NCBI RefSeq assembly: GCF_018691265.1
Contig: NW_024881322.1
Span: 4,898,001-4,962,000 of the forward strand
Source: Tyto alba
Lineage: Eukaryota > Chordata > Aves > Strigiformes > Tytonidae
Direction: 5' to 3'
DNA length: 64,000 bases
In this document: piece after piece, positions 11,301-24,652 of the stretch
Layout: the number at the start of each line of letters is the position of its first letter
Numbering within the stretch: position 1 is the first letter of the stretch
The notes under the pieces: model-generated
The model's database searches: none
What the model saw: only the letters and a program-made list of their open reading frames with translations
What the model was told of the DNA's origin: nothing
Made by a program: the position numbers and the translations under genes

Positions 11301-13630
11301 TTTAATCAAGGGGATGAAATAACCCAGTACTGTTGAATCAAATTCTGATATAGTAATGATAAATGCAGTTGTTTCCTATATGCAGGCTTCCCAGGTGGTT
11401 AATCGACAGTTTAGGACAACGTTATTTTCTTGCACTGTTAATAATTTTTTGTTAAGTGTGTCGTAATACATTTCTTTACAGAATCCAACATTGTATTGAC
11501 AGCAGGGAGTACAGTGCACTTTTTGTAAAGTCAGTGTGAAGATTGTTATTTAAAGCAGCATCACAGACTTACGAAGAAGATGGGGACTTAGTTCCCATGA
11601 GGTGGTAAGGGAAAATGCATTGAGTCAACAGAGCAGGAAGTTAGCTTCCTGCGCTCTGGAATGGAGAAATATGAGAAGCAAAAGGGAGCAGTAGTAAATC
11701 ACGGGATAAGGGCATGACGTTATTTCATGGGATGCTCTGGAAAAACACATGGAAGAATAGTATTAAGTCTTATAAATGCACTGTAAGCATCTGTAGGGTG
11801 ATTGAGTGACCTGTGTGCTGAAAATGGGCTTTAAATAGGAAAACGGGGGGGGGAGGGAAGAGAGGGGTGAGATGCCCTGTTAACTCCAGTAGTGACACCA
11901 CTAACTCCACTAAAAACCCTATCTTGAAATTATATCCTGAGAGCATGAAATGTAACTCTGTTCTCCCACTCAAAAATCATAGCAGCTCAAGAGCATTCAA
12001 TAAGTGGATTGTTCTGTGTCCAGGAAGCCCTTGAGGTGACTCTTGCAAGGAAAACCCTGAAATGGAGGCATGGGGGAAATGGAATCTTCCTGTTTCATCA
12101 CTGTTTTAAAGCCAGCAGAGCACCACTGGCATCAGCTTTCTGCACCAGATGGGGAAGTGGGTATCTTCTCTTACAAGGTAAGTTGCTTTTCGAGAGCAGC
12201 AGCAGCCTGAAGCTGCTTGGAGCAACTTGAGATAGGCTGGAAGTGCGCTGTATGGGATGCCTTAAGTTGGGCCCTATGGCATATACACCCAGCTAGCTTC
12301 GGCAACAAGCGCTCAAGAGCGCTGTTTGAAAACCACTCCTTCAACTGAATGCATGTAATGCCAACAAAAAATATTAAAGGATGGAGCAAGTTTTCATGCA
12401 TTTCAAAAGGCAATGCCACAGAGGCATAACAGCGCAGTATCCTAATCCCCAGCGTGCACGTTCCCACTGCAGAGATATGGGGAAAAGCCCCTGTGTTTGA
12501 TACTAGCAGTGAAAGATGTCATCCTGCTGATGTCCGTATCTGTCCTAGTTTTGCAATGTTACTTCTCAAATTTTCTCCATAATCCATAGAGCTAGCGAGC
12601 ATTTCCCAATTACATGCTGTGCTGAATAACCTAAATACAGTATTTGTATGGTAATTTTCTTCTCTGACTGACAAATTGTGTACTGTTTCTCTATCATGAA
12701 AACTCAACCAAGTCTGGAAACAGCATTTGTGTATATTTGGTGGATCATATTTATCATAACGGGGAGAAAGCCAAGAGAAGGCCTTCTCCATAGAAATGCA
12801 AGGTTACAGTGGGAACGCGGAGTCTTCGCTCAGTGATAAATGGCACTGAAGCTGTGCTTGCTCTGCTTGTTTAGTCTCTGGAGGTATCTCTATGCAGTAA
12901 AATTTTTACTAACATGTCCTTTGCTTTCCTCTTTAATCTGCTCAACATTTTGAGTACCAGATTTGACAAACCCCAAATACATTGTATCATTTATTCCCAG
13001 GATTCCTTTTACTAGTATCTCTAAGCCTGAAATGTTATATTTGCATGTGAACACAGTAGTAACAAATCATTCAAAGCAACTGATACTTTTATAGCTATAC
13101 CAGATCAAGGTCTGTTTTCAGTTACCCATAAGAATTCAGCAGTAATTTAGCTACATATATATATATAGCTTTTTGATTTTTAGAGTGATTTATAAAGCAA
13201 TTTGACAGATGGATGAAAGCTAAGAAGTGGAGCTCATTACTATAGGATGCTGTGGGCACCAGCAGTTTATATGGGGTCTTAGAGGAATTAGACAAATTCA
13301 TGCATGAAAAAATTCATCTGGACTGTTACTCCTAAAGACACCGCTTCTGGTGCAGGAAACCCTTGACCTGCAGGTTGCTGGAAGCTGATGAAAGTACCTT
13401 GGGGAAGCAACACTATGTGCCTGCTCTGCTCTTAGTTGAATATTTGTGCATCTGCTAGAAGCCTTCTCAGGAAGCAGCTCTCAATGGACACGTACTCTGA
13501 CCAGGTACGGCTGCTCTTATGAATTGTGTAAGGCAAATGGTGGGACCTACAAAGAAAACTCCCAGAACTGTAACTTGTGATACAAGAACGTGACAACACT
13601 CCTCCTGTTTAGCAGAAATGGGTGAGGACA
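8327..13630. other. Intergenic, no recognised gene
   Basis: AT-rich sequence with short, unconvincing ORFs on both strands. A CTCF-like motif lies at 10378-10390. Nothing else was recognised. Confidence 0.6.
10378..10390 (-). promoter_or_regulatory. CTCF-like motif (CCACTAGAAGGCA on the minus strand)
   Basis: The reverse complement reads CCACTAGAAGGCA, agreeing with the CTCF core CCASYAGRKGGCR at all but one position. It is intergenic, about 29 kb upstream of the ATP2C1 promoter. Motif match only; single matches are often unbound. Confidence 0.3.
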
Positions 13631-14345
13631 GTCACCTTGTATCAGGGTCCTGAGGGGACCCCCCACCCCTTCTAGGGGTTTGGCTGCCTGGGCTCAGGAC
13701 CAGTCTAGTGCCCTGTGGTGCAGCTGGTGGTCTTTGGGAGAGCTGGGAGGACTCAGTGAGGTCCCTCCCCACCTCCTGTTCACCCAGGATCTGTTTTTAA
13801 GCTCAGGCTCTGGCTCTTTGGGTCCCAACCAATGTACATTGCTGCCACATCACGGCCATGCCCATGCTTGGCTGCGGACCCAGCACACACTGACCCTGAC
13901 CCATGAACTAGCTTCCCAGCCTGATCCCAGACCTGCCTCATCACCCATGGACTTGCCTGATGACCTGGGCTCCAGGCTGGGCCTGGCTGCCCCCTTCTAG
14001 CCTGCCCTGCTCCCTCCATGAGGGCAGCAGGATGGACCCTGGCTGGTGAGGCCATGCCCTACTGTCCCGCAGATCCCCCGTGGCTCACAGCCACCTATGT
14101 CTTAGCTTTATATCTCACTCCTTTGCTGTGCCACACCAAGATCTGTAGCCCACTCTGGAATCTGATATGCCATGAGCAGGTCAGTGACCCAATCTGCGGT
14201 CCACTGAGCATGGAGTAGGTGATGAAAGGTTGGTGTTTTGTGCACCTATGTCTTTTGTGTACCTTTAGCTGTAGGGCACAGGCACACACCCCAGCTGTCA
14301 CCCCCCCCCATAACATTGCCTGCTTGCCTCTCTGCTATGTGAATC
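13631..14345. other. GC-rich unassigned block
   Basis: About 700 bp clearly richer in G and C than its flanks, with C runs near 13660 and 14302-14309. It contains overlapping ORFs of about 60-120 codons on both strands that look like composition effects. Its length and discrete edges suggest an old LTR or other repeat, but I find neither a family match nor flanking duplications. Confidence 0.4.
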
Positions 14346-17300
14346 TAGCACATGTGGTCCCACACACTGGGAGGAAAAGTGATAGGTCTGACATTATGCT
14401 TGATCATGCAGCACCATGGACCTTAGAATTCAGTTACATCTTCACAGAGATTCTCTTACAAGGATTTATAATGTTGGAGGTTACTATGCCAAACACAAAG
14501 GTTAAGGGTGTGTATGGACATGGCTGCTCAATGAACTCCAGAAACGATGGGAAAGCGAGTAAGACATGTCTTGCTGGGGGTCTGTAGAAGTTTGCCAGGG
14601 GGTTCTTTTGACTTCAAATGGGAGAAGATAGATAAAATGGCCTGGGCTAAAACATGGCTTATTGCACACTTGAAGCCATAAATGAGGATAATGAAGATCA
14701 TTCCAGCTACCAACAGATTGTCTATCAACATAGGCACTGTTCAGAGTTGAGAGAAGTTAATAACACAACATACTCTGCAATTGGAATCAGTTAATTTAAT
14801 TTGCTTCATGAGACAGAAAATCAGTGGCAGGTTTCCTCTTCCTGCCTTCCTTCCTTGAGAATTCAGTGTCAAAGGAAGCTAGTGTCAAACAGCACTGATG
14901 AATGATTATTTGTGTGCACAAAACACATAATTCAAGTTTCATTACCCTTTCCTGTCAACAAGTTTCAGTGCTGATGGGGAAAGATCATTTCTTTGTTACC
15001 TTCCGCCTCTGCTAGAATTGAACCATGTCTAGGCTCAGGATGAGAAAGTACATATAGCAAATCATTTAGACAAACTGCTTCCCTCAGTAAAGCATCAACT
15101 AATATTAACAAAACTTTTAAACATTTAATATTGCATCTGCTCTGTAATTTGGTTCACTGTAACTTTTTTTTTTTTTTAATCACAAAAAAATCCATTAATT
15201 CATCTCTTCAATATGCCGCAGTTCTGTTTCACCCTCTTTATAACTGTGATGCATTTTTCTCTTCCACTCAAAAATTTGGAGCACTTTGCCTGCCTGCTCA
15301 TATTTCCACCTTACTGGGCCTAACCTCAGAACCTCGCTCTTTTCCTCTCTGGTTAACTAATTTATGTTTCATCCCCTTCCTTTTTCTAAAGGGTAGGTTG
15401 GGGTTTTTCCTTATAAGTCATCACATGTTGATTCATTTCTATTTTTGCTAATTCTATTTGTATTTCCTTTTGCATCTATATCCTCCCCTCATGTTTTGGG
15501 TCAAAAGCATTATGAATAAATTAACAGCTCTTTCCCTGTCTGCCAGGATAACTGCTTATTGAAGTCTGTTTTCTAATTCCTTAGAGTTGATGAGGGACTT
15601 ATACCCTGAAGCATATAGTTTGATAACCCAGCCTGTACCCTTTCTAATGAATGTTTCCATTGTATGCTTACTTGTCAAATCTTCTTTTGAATCTGAGTAA
15701 CATTTGACCTCTGAGATGACCTGCGGCAAAAAATTTCCACATTTTAATCATTTCCTATTTTATTCAAAAGAAGATCTAAAAAAAAGACTTACTTCCTGCA
15801 TTTCAGATGTGCTGTGGCTTGGTTCTTCCTCTGTGTAGGGTAAATGCAAATAAGAGCTCAGCACTTCTTTGCTGCACCTTGTTCTTCTGTACTGTCTTTT
15901 ATTTCCATCTGTGTCTGTCTCCTGCCTGCTCTAAACAGCTTGCATCTTTTCAATCCTTCTTCATATAAAAGCTTTTGTATGACTATTCATGACCATTGTC
16001 TGTCTCATGTCTTTGCATTTCTGCAGCTGTTTTTTGTGAGATGGTGATATATCTGGCTAAGGGTGCTCCCAGTTAGACACATCCTTAGTTTCTAAAATAG
16101 AAAATAATACTGCCTCATCTCATTCTCTAGGCGTACTTTTTTGATCATCCGTTCATAACATGAGCAATACTTTCTCCTTGATGTCTTTAAAGTGGCTGTA
16201 TATCCTCTGCACTGGAGATCCAGGCTATCCAAAACTGACAGCTAATTCAATCCTAAAATAATTTTTAGAGTGTGTATAAAGCAGAAAGAACAGATTGACA
16301 TGCAGCTACTAGGAAAAGTGTCCTTTGAAATATAAACAGATAAAGCCTAAACCAGACGCAATTTTCCAGAATCCATTTTCTGAGTGTCTTTTTACTTTCA
16401 AATACTATTCTTCAAGTCAGGCATTTGCCAATTTACTACATGAAATTCAGAGCCTGTTAGCCAAACTTTTATTCTAAACTATCATGCTGATTTTTCCCTT
16501 TAGTTATATGTAGGATTCTGACACATTTTATCTGATCAACAGAGAGAGGAGCTGGCCTGGAAGGTAGACCTTTTAAAAATGGAGTCTCTTAGAAAGTAGG
16601 GTATGTGTTTTTTCAGTAGATGCTAAGCAGCTGAACTATTAATTGCACCTGGAGTTTCAGGTGCTCAGCACTTGGTCCTTACTCTCCAGCAGCTTGCAAA
16701 TTACAGATCTGCTTTCAATTAGGTCCTTTATACCCTGTCACTGGCAAGATTCACATTCTCCACTCCAGGATAAGTCACATTTCATGCACTCATGATATCG
16801 CCTCTCTTTGCTTCCTTACTTCACCAGCTTTGAGATCTTCACAAAGACAAGAGGAAAAAAATCTAGAATTACCTAGCAGTACTCTCCTAAACCGTAGACT
16901 AGGCTAGGGCTCGTTAAGTGAGAGGAAGGGGCCCCAAGGTTAGCCCTTACAAAGCCGGTGTTGTAGCCCCCTTCCTTTCTTTTGTAGTGTGTAGCAGTCT
17001 TATCAAGGGACATGTTCCTAGGGGGACATTGGGAAGAGCTTCGGAAAAGGAAAAGAAGAATTACAGGCCATGGGGAGATGGAAAAAAAGGTTAGTTATTT
17101 TTGGTTCTCAGTTATTGAATTATCTTGAGAAGGGTAACTACATTTAGAAAGAGAGAAGTTTTACATAGGTATAAAGTCACAAGGAAACATAGCAGAGTAT
17201 ATTGCGTAACAAGTTCGTTGAGCGAAGTTGTGTAGCTAGGAGGTGTTGCTTCCACTTTAGTGAAGTGTCTCCTTAATTTGAAGAAGAAAGTTGTATGTTA

Positions 17301-17516
17301 AATCTGGCAGAAGGCATGTTGAATTTCCCTGTTATCTTTCCCTACCTTTATGTGAGAAATAATTTGAAATGTTAGTGCCAAGAGTTTAAGGGTGAGTTGG
17401 TAGAATCAGACTCAGATTGTGAAAGACATTCCTCTTGTTTAGGTATGAAGAAGAGGAAGGTATCTCAAAAGCAAGCAGTGCTTCTGGATTTTATTGTAAC
17501 CCTTCTGATAAGATTT

Positions 17517-17539
17517 AAAAAAAAAAAAAAAAAAAAAAA
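17517..17539. repeat. A23 homopolymer
   Basis: Twenty-three A follow GATTT. No AATAAA lies in the expected place upstream, so it is not called the tail of a processed pseudogene. Confidence 0.9.
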
Positions 17540-20500
17540 TTAGAATTCTAAAGCCTCTTACAGGGTTCCTAACAAGAATGACTCTCTTATCCCTAAGTAC
17601 ATCTGCAAAACTAGTCCTTGATGTCCAGTACACAATTTTTGTAAAGCTTGCACTTAAATAAGAGAAGGTTTTCTCAATAATCTGACCTTGTATGTCTCTG
17701 ATTAGGTCTGAAATAAGTGCACCCATTAAAGACCAGGACTGTACTGCAAGTGTTCTCCACCTGAGGCAAACCTCCTGTGAAAGTGCCTTTGCATACGACT
17801 TTTCTGAGTAAGAGATGGAAAACATTCAGGTGAGTCCTCATCAGAACTGGAAGGGTTGTGTGTCTGAGGAAAGGCCCCCTTTGTTGCAATACTTCTTCCC
17901 CTCTCTCAGGCATTTTCCACTGGCTAGGAGCTTAGTGGGTTTTCGGCTAGGCTACCTGATTTCCTGTGTTTGAAGGCAAATCTGAGGATAGTTACTGCAC
18001 AACAACTCTATGGGAAGATTAATTGTGTTAGGCAGACGAGACTGTGGGAATCTAATGTGTTGGACCTTGGATGAGAGAGTTAGAGGTGAGAAGCAGCTCA
18101 GCTGGCTGCCAGGTTCACAAGCAGTGGACTTCAGCCTGGCCTTTCTAGCCCTACTGCTCTGTCAAGCACCTTAAACTAACCCCCAGTCTGTCAGTACAGT
18201 GAGGAAGATGTTTTCATGCTCCTTTGAGACATGTGGGAATAATTAGTTGATCTTTTCTATTAAAAGTTAATAGTCCACAGTATATTATGTACTTAGTAGA
18301 CAAATAAAACACAGTGGATTTCTGTTATCTAACTCTACCATGGATTCTTGTTGCTATGTGTGGGAAGCTCCTTCAGGAAGAATTCAGTAAGGTAAAAAAG
18401 CCTTTATCTGCTTCATAATCCTGTCATATGAATATAGAATTGCCTGGGCTACGATTTCAGAATAATTAACAATGAAACACCACTGATGAGGGAGCTATCA
18501 AATGGGATATCTCTGCATCAGTATTGGGTTCGGCATTAATTAATGAAAACATTAATTAAGGTTTCTATTAAACAATCTGGAAGACAAAATGAAGCATGCA
18601 TTGATCAAGTTTGTAGAGGCCAGGCTGTAGCTACAGAACGAGTGATCAAGAGATTTTTAGAGTAAGAGGCAAATTTTAAATAGGGTGAGATTCTAATTTA
18701 GATAAACGTTAAACAATGCACTAGAGGGTGACACTTTACAAAATAGAAGGCTGCTGATTAGAGATCAGTAATGCAGAGAAGAACTTGGGAGAGTGGGTAA
18801 CAAATGGGGCACAAATCCCAATACCATGGAGCTTTAAAAAGACAAATAGCTTTCCTGGCTGTGCAGAAAGTAAAAGGGAGGTCATTTGTAGGACAGTGGC
18901 CATAAGGATATCTATTCTGTGTTTCTAGCGTGGCAATGCAAGTGTGAAGCTTCAACCTGTTATCCATGTGAAATAAACTCTTTAATTGTGACCTCAAGGT
19001 TGGATGGTAAAGGAATAAAGTCCCTGAAAGTGATGCAGAGCTGATAAATACGTGTATGCTGCCTCCGAGAGGCACATGAGCACACTGTGCTCCACCGACA
19101 GCCCACCTCTCAGCCACGTGGAACCTAATCAGGCACCCTGCCTGTGATCCATTGGTGCTAACTTCTGATGCATTCCTGTACGTGGCAAAATGCGATGGGA
19201 GGGAGCTGCTTTGGTCATGGAAAATGTAGCAGGACATAAGTGTAGAAGCCTCAGCCTCTGTCTACCATCTTCTCAACCTATTCTTATCAGCTACGAAATT
19301 GAATTGGCAGAGTCTTTTGACTGGTGGGGAAGGCTGGTAAACACAGCTAGTGTAACCAAGGAAAGAAGTTTTGAGAAATGGGTGCTGCTTTTGAGCCTTT
19401 TTTTAGAGCTGTTGTCTTTCTTTTCTAAGAATGACATCATCTAGACTGAGGCCCTGGCAAAGCAGGTACTGTTGCAGGCAGTTGCTTCTCATGACTTGGT
19501 ACTCTTGGCAAATGAGATGACCCTAGGAAGAAAAGGGGGAAGCAAACTGCTTCATGCATGTGTGGGAGAGGTAGAAAAATATCTCAAAATACTTCAATGT
19601 CTAGGAGGAGTTATAGACCAGTTATCTGGTCAAACAGTTCCAAGTAAGCTATTTGCAAGGAAACTTGTAGTGTATATATATTTACTTGTGTATCTGTGTG
19701 AATGCCTCTACACATGAGTATTATATTATGCTTGAGAAGCATTATGAAAACTCAGGTAAATTCTTTCTTGCAATTAAATCATCTTTGTGGCTCTTTGCTG
19801 GACTTGCTCCAGTATACCCATGTCTTCCTTGTATTGGGGAGCCTGTAATGGGAAACAGAGCTAAAAATATCCTATTTCCCTAAAATCTTAGAAAAATCTA
19901 AATTAGTGATGCACATTGAAGATGGAGTTTGCATCGTTCAAAATAAAAAAAGGAATTGGATCAAGTTTTAACTAGAATTGAACTGGTCTATCCTGCTCAC
20001 AAGAACAGGAAATTAAATTAGTTGAAAATCTTATACTAACAGCTATGCTGGAATTACAGTTATTTATCAAAGCAACAAGGTGGGGGAAGATGGGGAAAGA
20101 AGCAAATTCTTACCGTGACAGTACACAAACCCAAAATGCAGTACTTTCTTTATGCATACAGGATATGCTTAAAGGATCCAAAAGGCATGGCTTCATTGGG
20201 ATAAAGAAGTCTTGGCCCAAGGAACTCTGAAATGAAAGGTTTTGGAAGATGAAGGTCCCTGGCTGAGACACCAGGATGATAGGAGAAGACAATAAAACAG
20301 CTCATGATGAGCAAGAGTTCCATCTTGCTACCTGCCCAGCTACTAGCTGCTTGCACGGAGTAGTAGGACAAAGTCTATATTTGTTGATCAGCTCTTTATT
20401 ACACGTGTTTTTAGGGTGGGGGCATTGTGCATATGCATCTATATAGCTATACACATATACCTATATATACCTCTATATTTTTTTCACTTAATGAAAAGAG

Positions 20501-23500
20501 AATTATTTACTACTTTTACAACAGGATCTGGATGATGTTTGTGGATTTTGGCTGCTAGTGATATATTTTATTACTATCATTAAAGATTTTTATAATACAG
20601 GGCAGGGGTTGTCTAAGTGCTGTGTGGGAGCTGCTAAATCCACCTTGACTGATACCACATGCATTAGGTGAACAAATAGGTTAATGCTATTCTTGTTGAT
20701 ACTGGATAGTTGCCACGCCAGAGCTGAGGGGTTTAGTCTCTGTTTGCTGTTTTCTGAACACATAATGGATCATTATTTTAGTATATATTGGGTTCTTTCC
20801 TAGGTAAAGCAAAAGTGTTTAAATTCCTTTATTTTTCTTTTAAATGTATCGTGGCATGAGAAGCCAGGGGATTTCTTTCATAGAAACACGGGGCACAACA
20901 AGAAGAAACTGTTCTTTCAGGTGTCAGAATGTCTGTTTGGAAATTTCTGTCACATTATTTTGAATCAGAGAAAAGAGAATTTTTCGCTAAAACTCTTAAA
21001 CTAAAACATTCTGACAGCTGATGTGGTATGTTGAAAGCTTGTCTTTGCTTTCCTTGGCTTGTTACTGACTTTCTTAAAGGGGGGCAGAGGGGTGGAGAAC
21101 CTTAGTGATATCTACCACTGACTTTTGTTTGTGCAAGTTTTCTAATTAAGGAAGCCAGTTTAATACTTCACTATTTCACCTCTGTTTCAGTAAGGAATTT
21201 AAGGGGCTATTAAAGAAAATGTAGAATTCTGATACTGGCCAAGTTACGTAGCAACCAGGCAATGTCCTCCTACCCTTTCGAGGCTCCAGCCATCTCGATT
21301 ACCAGAGATGTCTCCCTTTGTGCTCAGCACGTACCCGTATGCCCCGTATGAGAGATGGGTGCGCGCGGGGCTGCTGAAGCACCGATGTTAGGCCGGCCTG
21401 CAACAAGCCTACTGACACCTGGTCCATTCCTCTGGAAGAGCTTGCTCATGCGCTTCAGAACTTTGCCAAGAAGCATCTTCAGCCTCGTATGGTTTATGCC
21501 ATACATCGAAAACCATAATACTGTGATCTTAGATGAAAGTCAGAGGTTATAGAAAACAACTATGTCCTAGTATTTGTCCATTTTAAAGGAGCCATTATAG
21601 CAGAGTGGAGCTCAGTGCTCTTACCTGCTTGAATCTTCTATGTCTGTGGCTTTTGTCTTCAGTTTTACTATCTTTGTCGTTCTGCTTATGGTGATCCTGG
21701 CTTTGCAGAGTGTTTGCAATTAAAATTCTCATGCTATGATGTGTCATTGATCTTCATAACATTCCCCTGCCTTCACAGCAACAAGTGTACTTGGCAATTT
21801 CCAGTGCTGACAACTCGCTTTCTTTCTCTGCTGTTCAGGTGGTCAGAGCCACACAAGTGCCAACAAATTTGATAAAGCACAGAGGCAGTGTTTCTGACTC
21901 AGCAGGGCTTCGTACCAAAGTGAGGGCAGGAGAGGTATTGTGCCAAGTGCCCAAAATTGGCTGGCATCACTGGATGGAAAGTGAAGTGAAACTGGAAGAT
22001 CACCTTGTAAGCAGGCCTGGTGCCATCCAAACAGATGGGCTGAAGTATAAGCAGCCAAACGGTCATTTAGGAACACAAAATGGATTTGTTGAAGTCAGGT
22101 TTCCAGGCATGAAATGTCAGAATGGTTGCCTATGTCAAGCCTCCAGACCTGAAGGGAAGGATATGTGCGAGTAGTGTGGGATAAGCTAATGCTGAAAACA
22201 GACATGAAAATCTGTCTTGGATCCTTTCCTGGATCCATCGAAAGATTTTTTTTTTCATAGCTGTGAGTCCTAGAAGGGATGAGTGGGAGAAGAGTCCTGC
22301 AAAGCAGTATTATTTCCCTACCACATGGATCACTTTCCATAAACTGCTGACAAGGTAAAGAAATTTTCTTCTGCCTCCCACAGATGTTGATGTGCAGGAG
22401 GCCCGTAACATTGCTCTGGCTGGTTAGTCTTTGGCAGCTGTATATAGCTCCAGGATAAATTCTGTAGTATTACCCAAGCTCTAAATAATTGATTATAGAA
22501 ATACACCTCAGTAAAGACCTACAAGACTTTGAGTTACTCTCCAATGGCTGTGGAGTTGCAGCGAGGACTGAATTGCCTCGCTATAATAAGAACCCAGCTC
22601 CTCTCTGGGACATTTCTGCTTAAAAGATCAACAACAACAAAGGGGAAGAAAAAAACGAACCCAAACTTACATAAATTTAAAACTCAAGAAATTAAGATGA
22701 TAAATGATGGAAATGTGCTTTGCTGCTTTTCCATCCATTACAAAAGCCAGGCAAACACTTAGTACCTGTCTGCTGATCAAAGGTGCAAAGTAGAGAAGGG
22801 CTCACAGAAAATGTTATGACTTGAAAGGAAATTAGTTTTCAGGTAAGATTCAAGGCAAAGGCTCCAATTGCAAGCTAAGCTTTATCTGAGCTTACATTGT
22901 TATGCCCTGTAACTGGTGCCTTGCAGTTCCAGTGTAGAAAGTCGAGAATAAAAGCAAGCATTAGTCTGGCTGAAATCCACGTAACAGGATTGTGTGCGAA
23001 ACAAAAGTGAAATCAGACTGCAGTCAGTGAAATACAGCTTGAGGAGGAAGGCGGAATGTGCTAGAAACAGCAATTTTCTAACCTCTTTACTGCAGCTGAA
23101 CCAGCTTAAAGAGGCATTAGGATTTATTCTTTCTAGTGAGAGGGGTAGGAAAAATCAGAACCTAGTTACTGTTGTTTGATTTTTGCAGCAGAATATTCTT
23201 ACCAGAAGCAGGGCTGTTAGAGAATGCTGTCAGGAAAATTATTTGCATTTGGTAGAACTGCCCCTCAGTTCTTCCGGCGCACACTGCCCTTGTGGCACTT
23301 TAACACTGGTCATTTGTTGTAGGCTCTGCATTTGATGTTTTGATTTTTACCAGTTGTTCTGCAGAAAAGGATTGTGCAACAGTGGAGGACTACTGATCTT
23401 TGGGAAGAGGCAGACAACATGCATTCAGATCTCAAACTCCAGATGGGGAAGGCTCTTTAATTGTGTAGTAAAGAAATTGCTTAAATTATGGATAATCTAC

Positions 23501-24636
23501 TGCATAAGTCTGTTTTCTCCTATTTCGTAAAGCTTCCTATCCATGCAATTTGGAAACTTGTATCAGCAGTGAAAGACAAGAGGATTCAAGAAAAGGTAAA
23601 AGCAAACTTAAAAAACCAAAAACCTTCAACTGTAACCTTGTGGGTGACTTACCTGTATCTTAAATAGAGAGGATCAGAAGTTTGGCTGGACTGTTTTCTA
23701 AATGTCAGTATCTGGGAGTAATGACTATGTTTAAGTTTGAGAGCTCTGTGACTTTGAGAAAGCTTGCCCTGAGAACAAATAATTTTTGATTCTGAAGAAA
23801 TTACTGGACACTTAAAGCAATTGGGGTCTGAGACCATTAAGCTTTAAGTAGTCATTATCTATCTGAGGATCACAAAAATCTGTATTTCATTGCTGTTGTG
23901 AGCTGTTTTCAGTGTAATTCCAGTTCATCTTGAATCACTCATTTCCATCCTAGCTGGCTGAAGAATTGTTAAACTTCATTTTACTTTTGATAGTCTTGAA
24001 TCTGCTTGTTGCACTCAGAGGGGTGTACTTGAGAAAACGAATTCCTAAATATGTATATAAAATAAACCAGACTTCTCCTCTCAACTCTTCTATTAGCCAT
24101 AAACATTATGCTCTGCTGTTCTCTGTGCTGTAAGGGTTTTGTCTCCTAAGAGATGTTAATCTGAGATCAGGTGTAGGGATTGGTCAGCTTTGGGCTTTTT
24201 GTCGTGTAAATCTGTGTTAAATAAAGGGCTGAATTCTTGGCAGTAGGGCTTGTAACTTAGTTTCTTAAATGTTTTGGTAGATCATAATTTGTTGATTTAA
24301 ATGCAACATGAATATCCTTAGGATAACTGAATAGTTAAGTTGTTGCTGTTTTACAAGTAAATGGAAGCTATTTAGCATGGGGGGCAGAAGGTGTGAGCCT
24401 GCAACAGGACCATCTCTGAGCTACTGTTCTTTTTCATCCAATATGTGCTCAATATCAAGCTATGTGATGAGCATAGAGAAGCAGCCTATAACAAGAGCTG
24501 AAATTCTTCTGAATTCCTTTGAAATAGTTAAACTTCTTTGCTCTTTGTACACTAAATGATGTTGAATTGCATACTTCTCTAAATGAGAGGTCAGGAGGCA
24601 AAGAAAGGCACATTCCTTTGACGTGATATATTTTGG

Positions 24637-24652
24637 AAAAAAAAAAAAAAAA
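24637..24652. repeat. A16 homopolymer
   Basis: Sixteen A in intergenic sequence, next to a G-rich patch at 24670-24685. Confidence 0.9.

Noticed and set aside
16919..16980. GGAAGGGG...CCCCTTCC inverted repeat
   Set aside because: Only about 9 paired bases around a loop of some 40 bases in purine/pyrimidine-biased sequence; expected by chance.
17400..17539. Possible processed pseudogene ending in A23
   Set aside because: No AATAAA in position, no recognisable parent and no flanking duplication. It is treated as a homopolymer.
18758..19237. 159-codon minus-strand ORF
   Set aside because: A run this long is expected once or twice by chance in 64 kb of six-frame sequence. The translation has no recognisable domain and the composition matches the surroundings.
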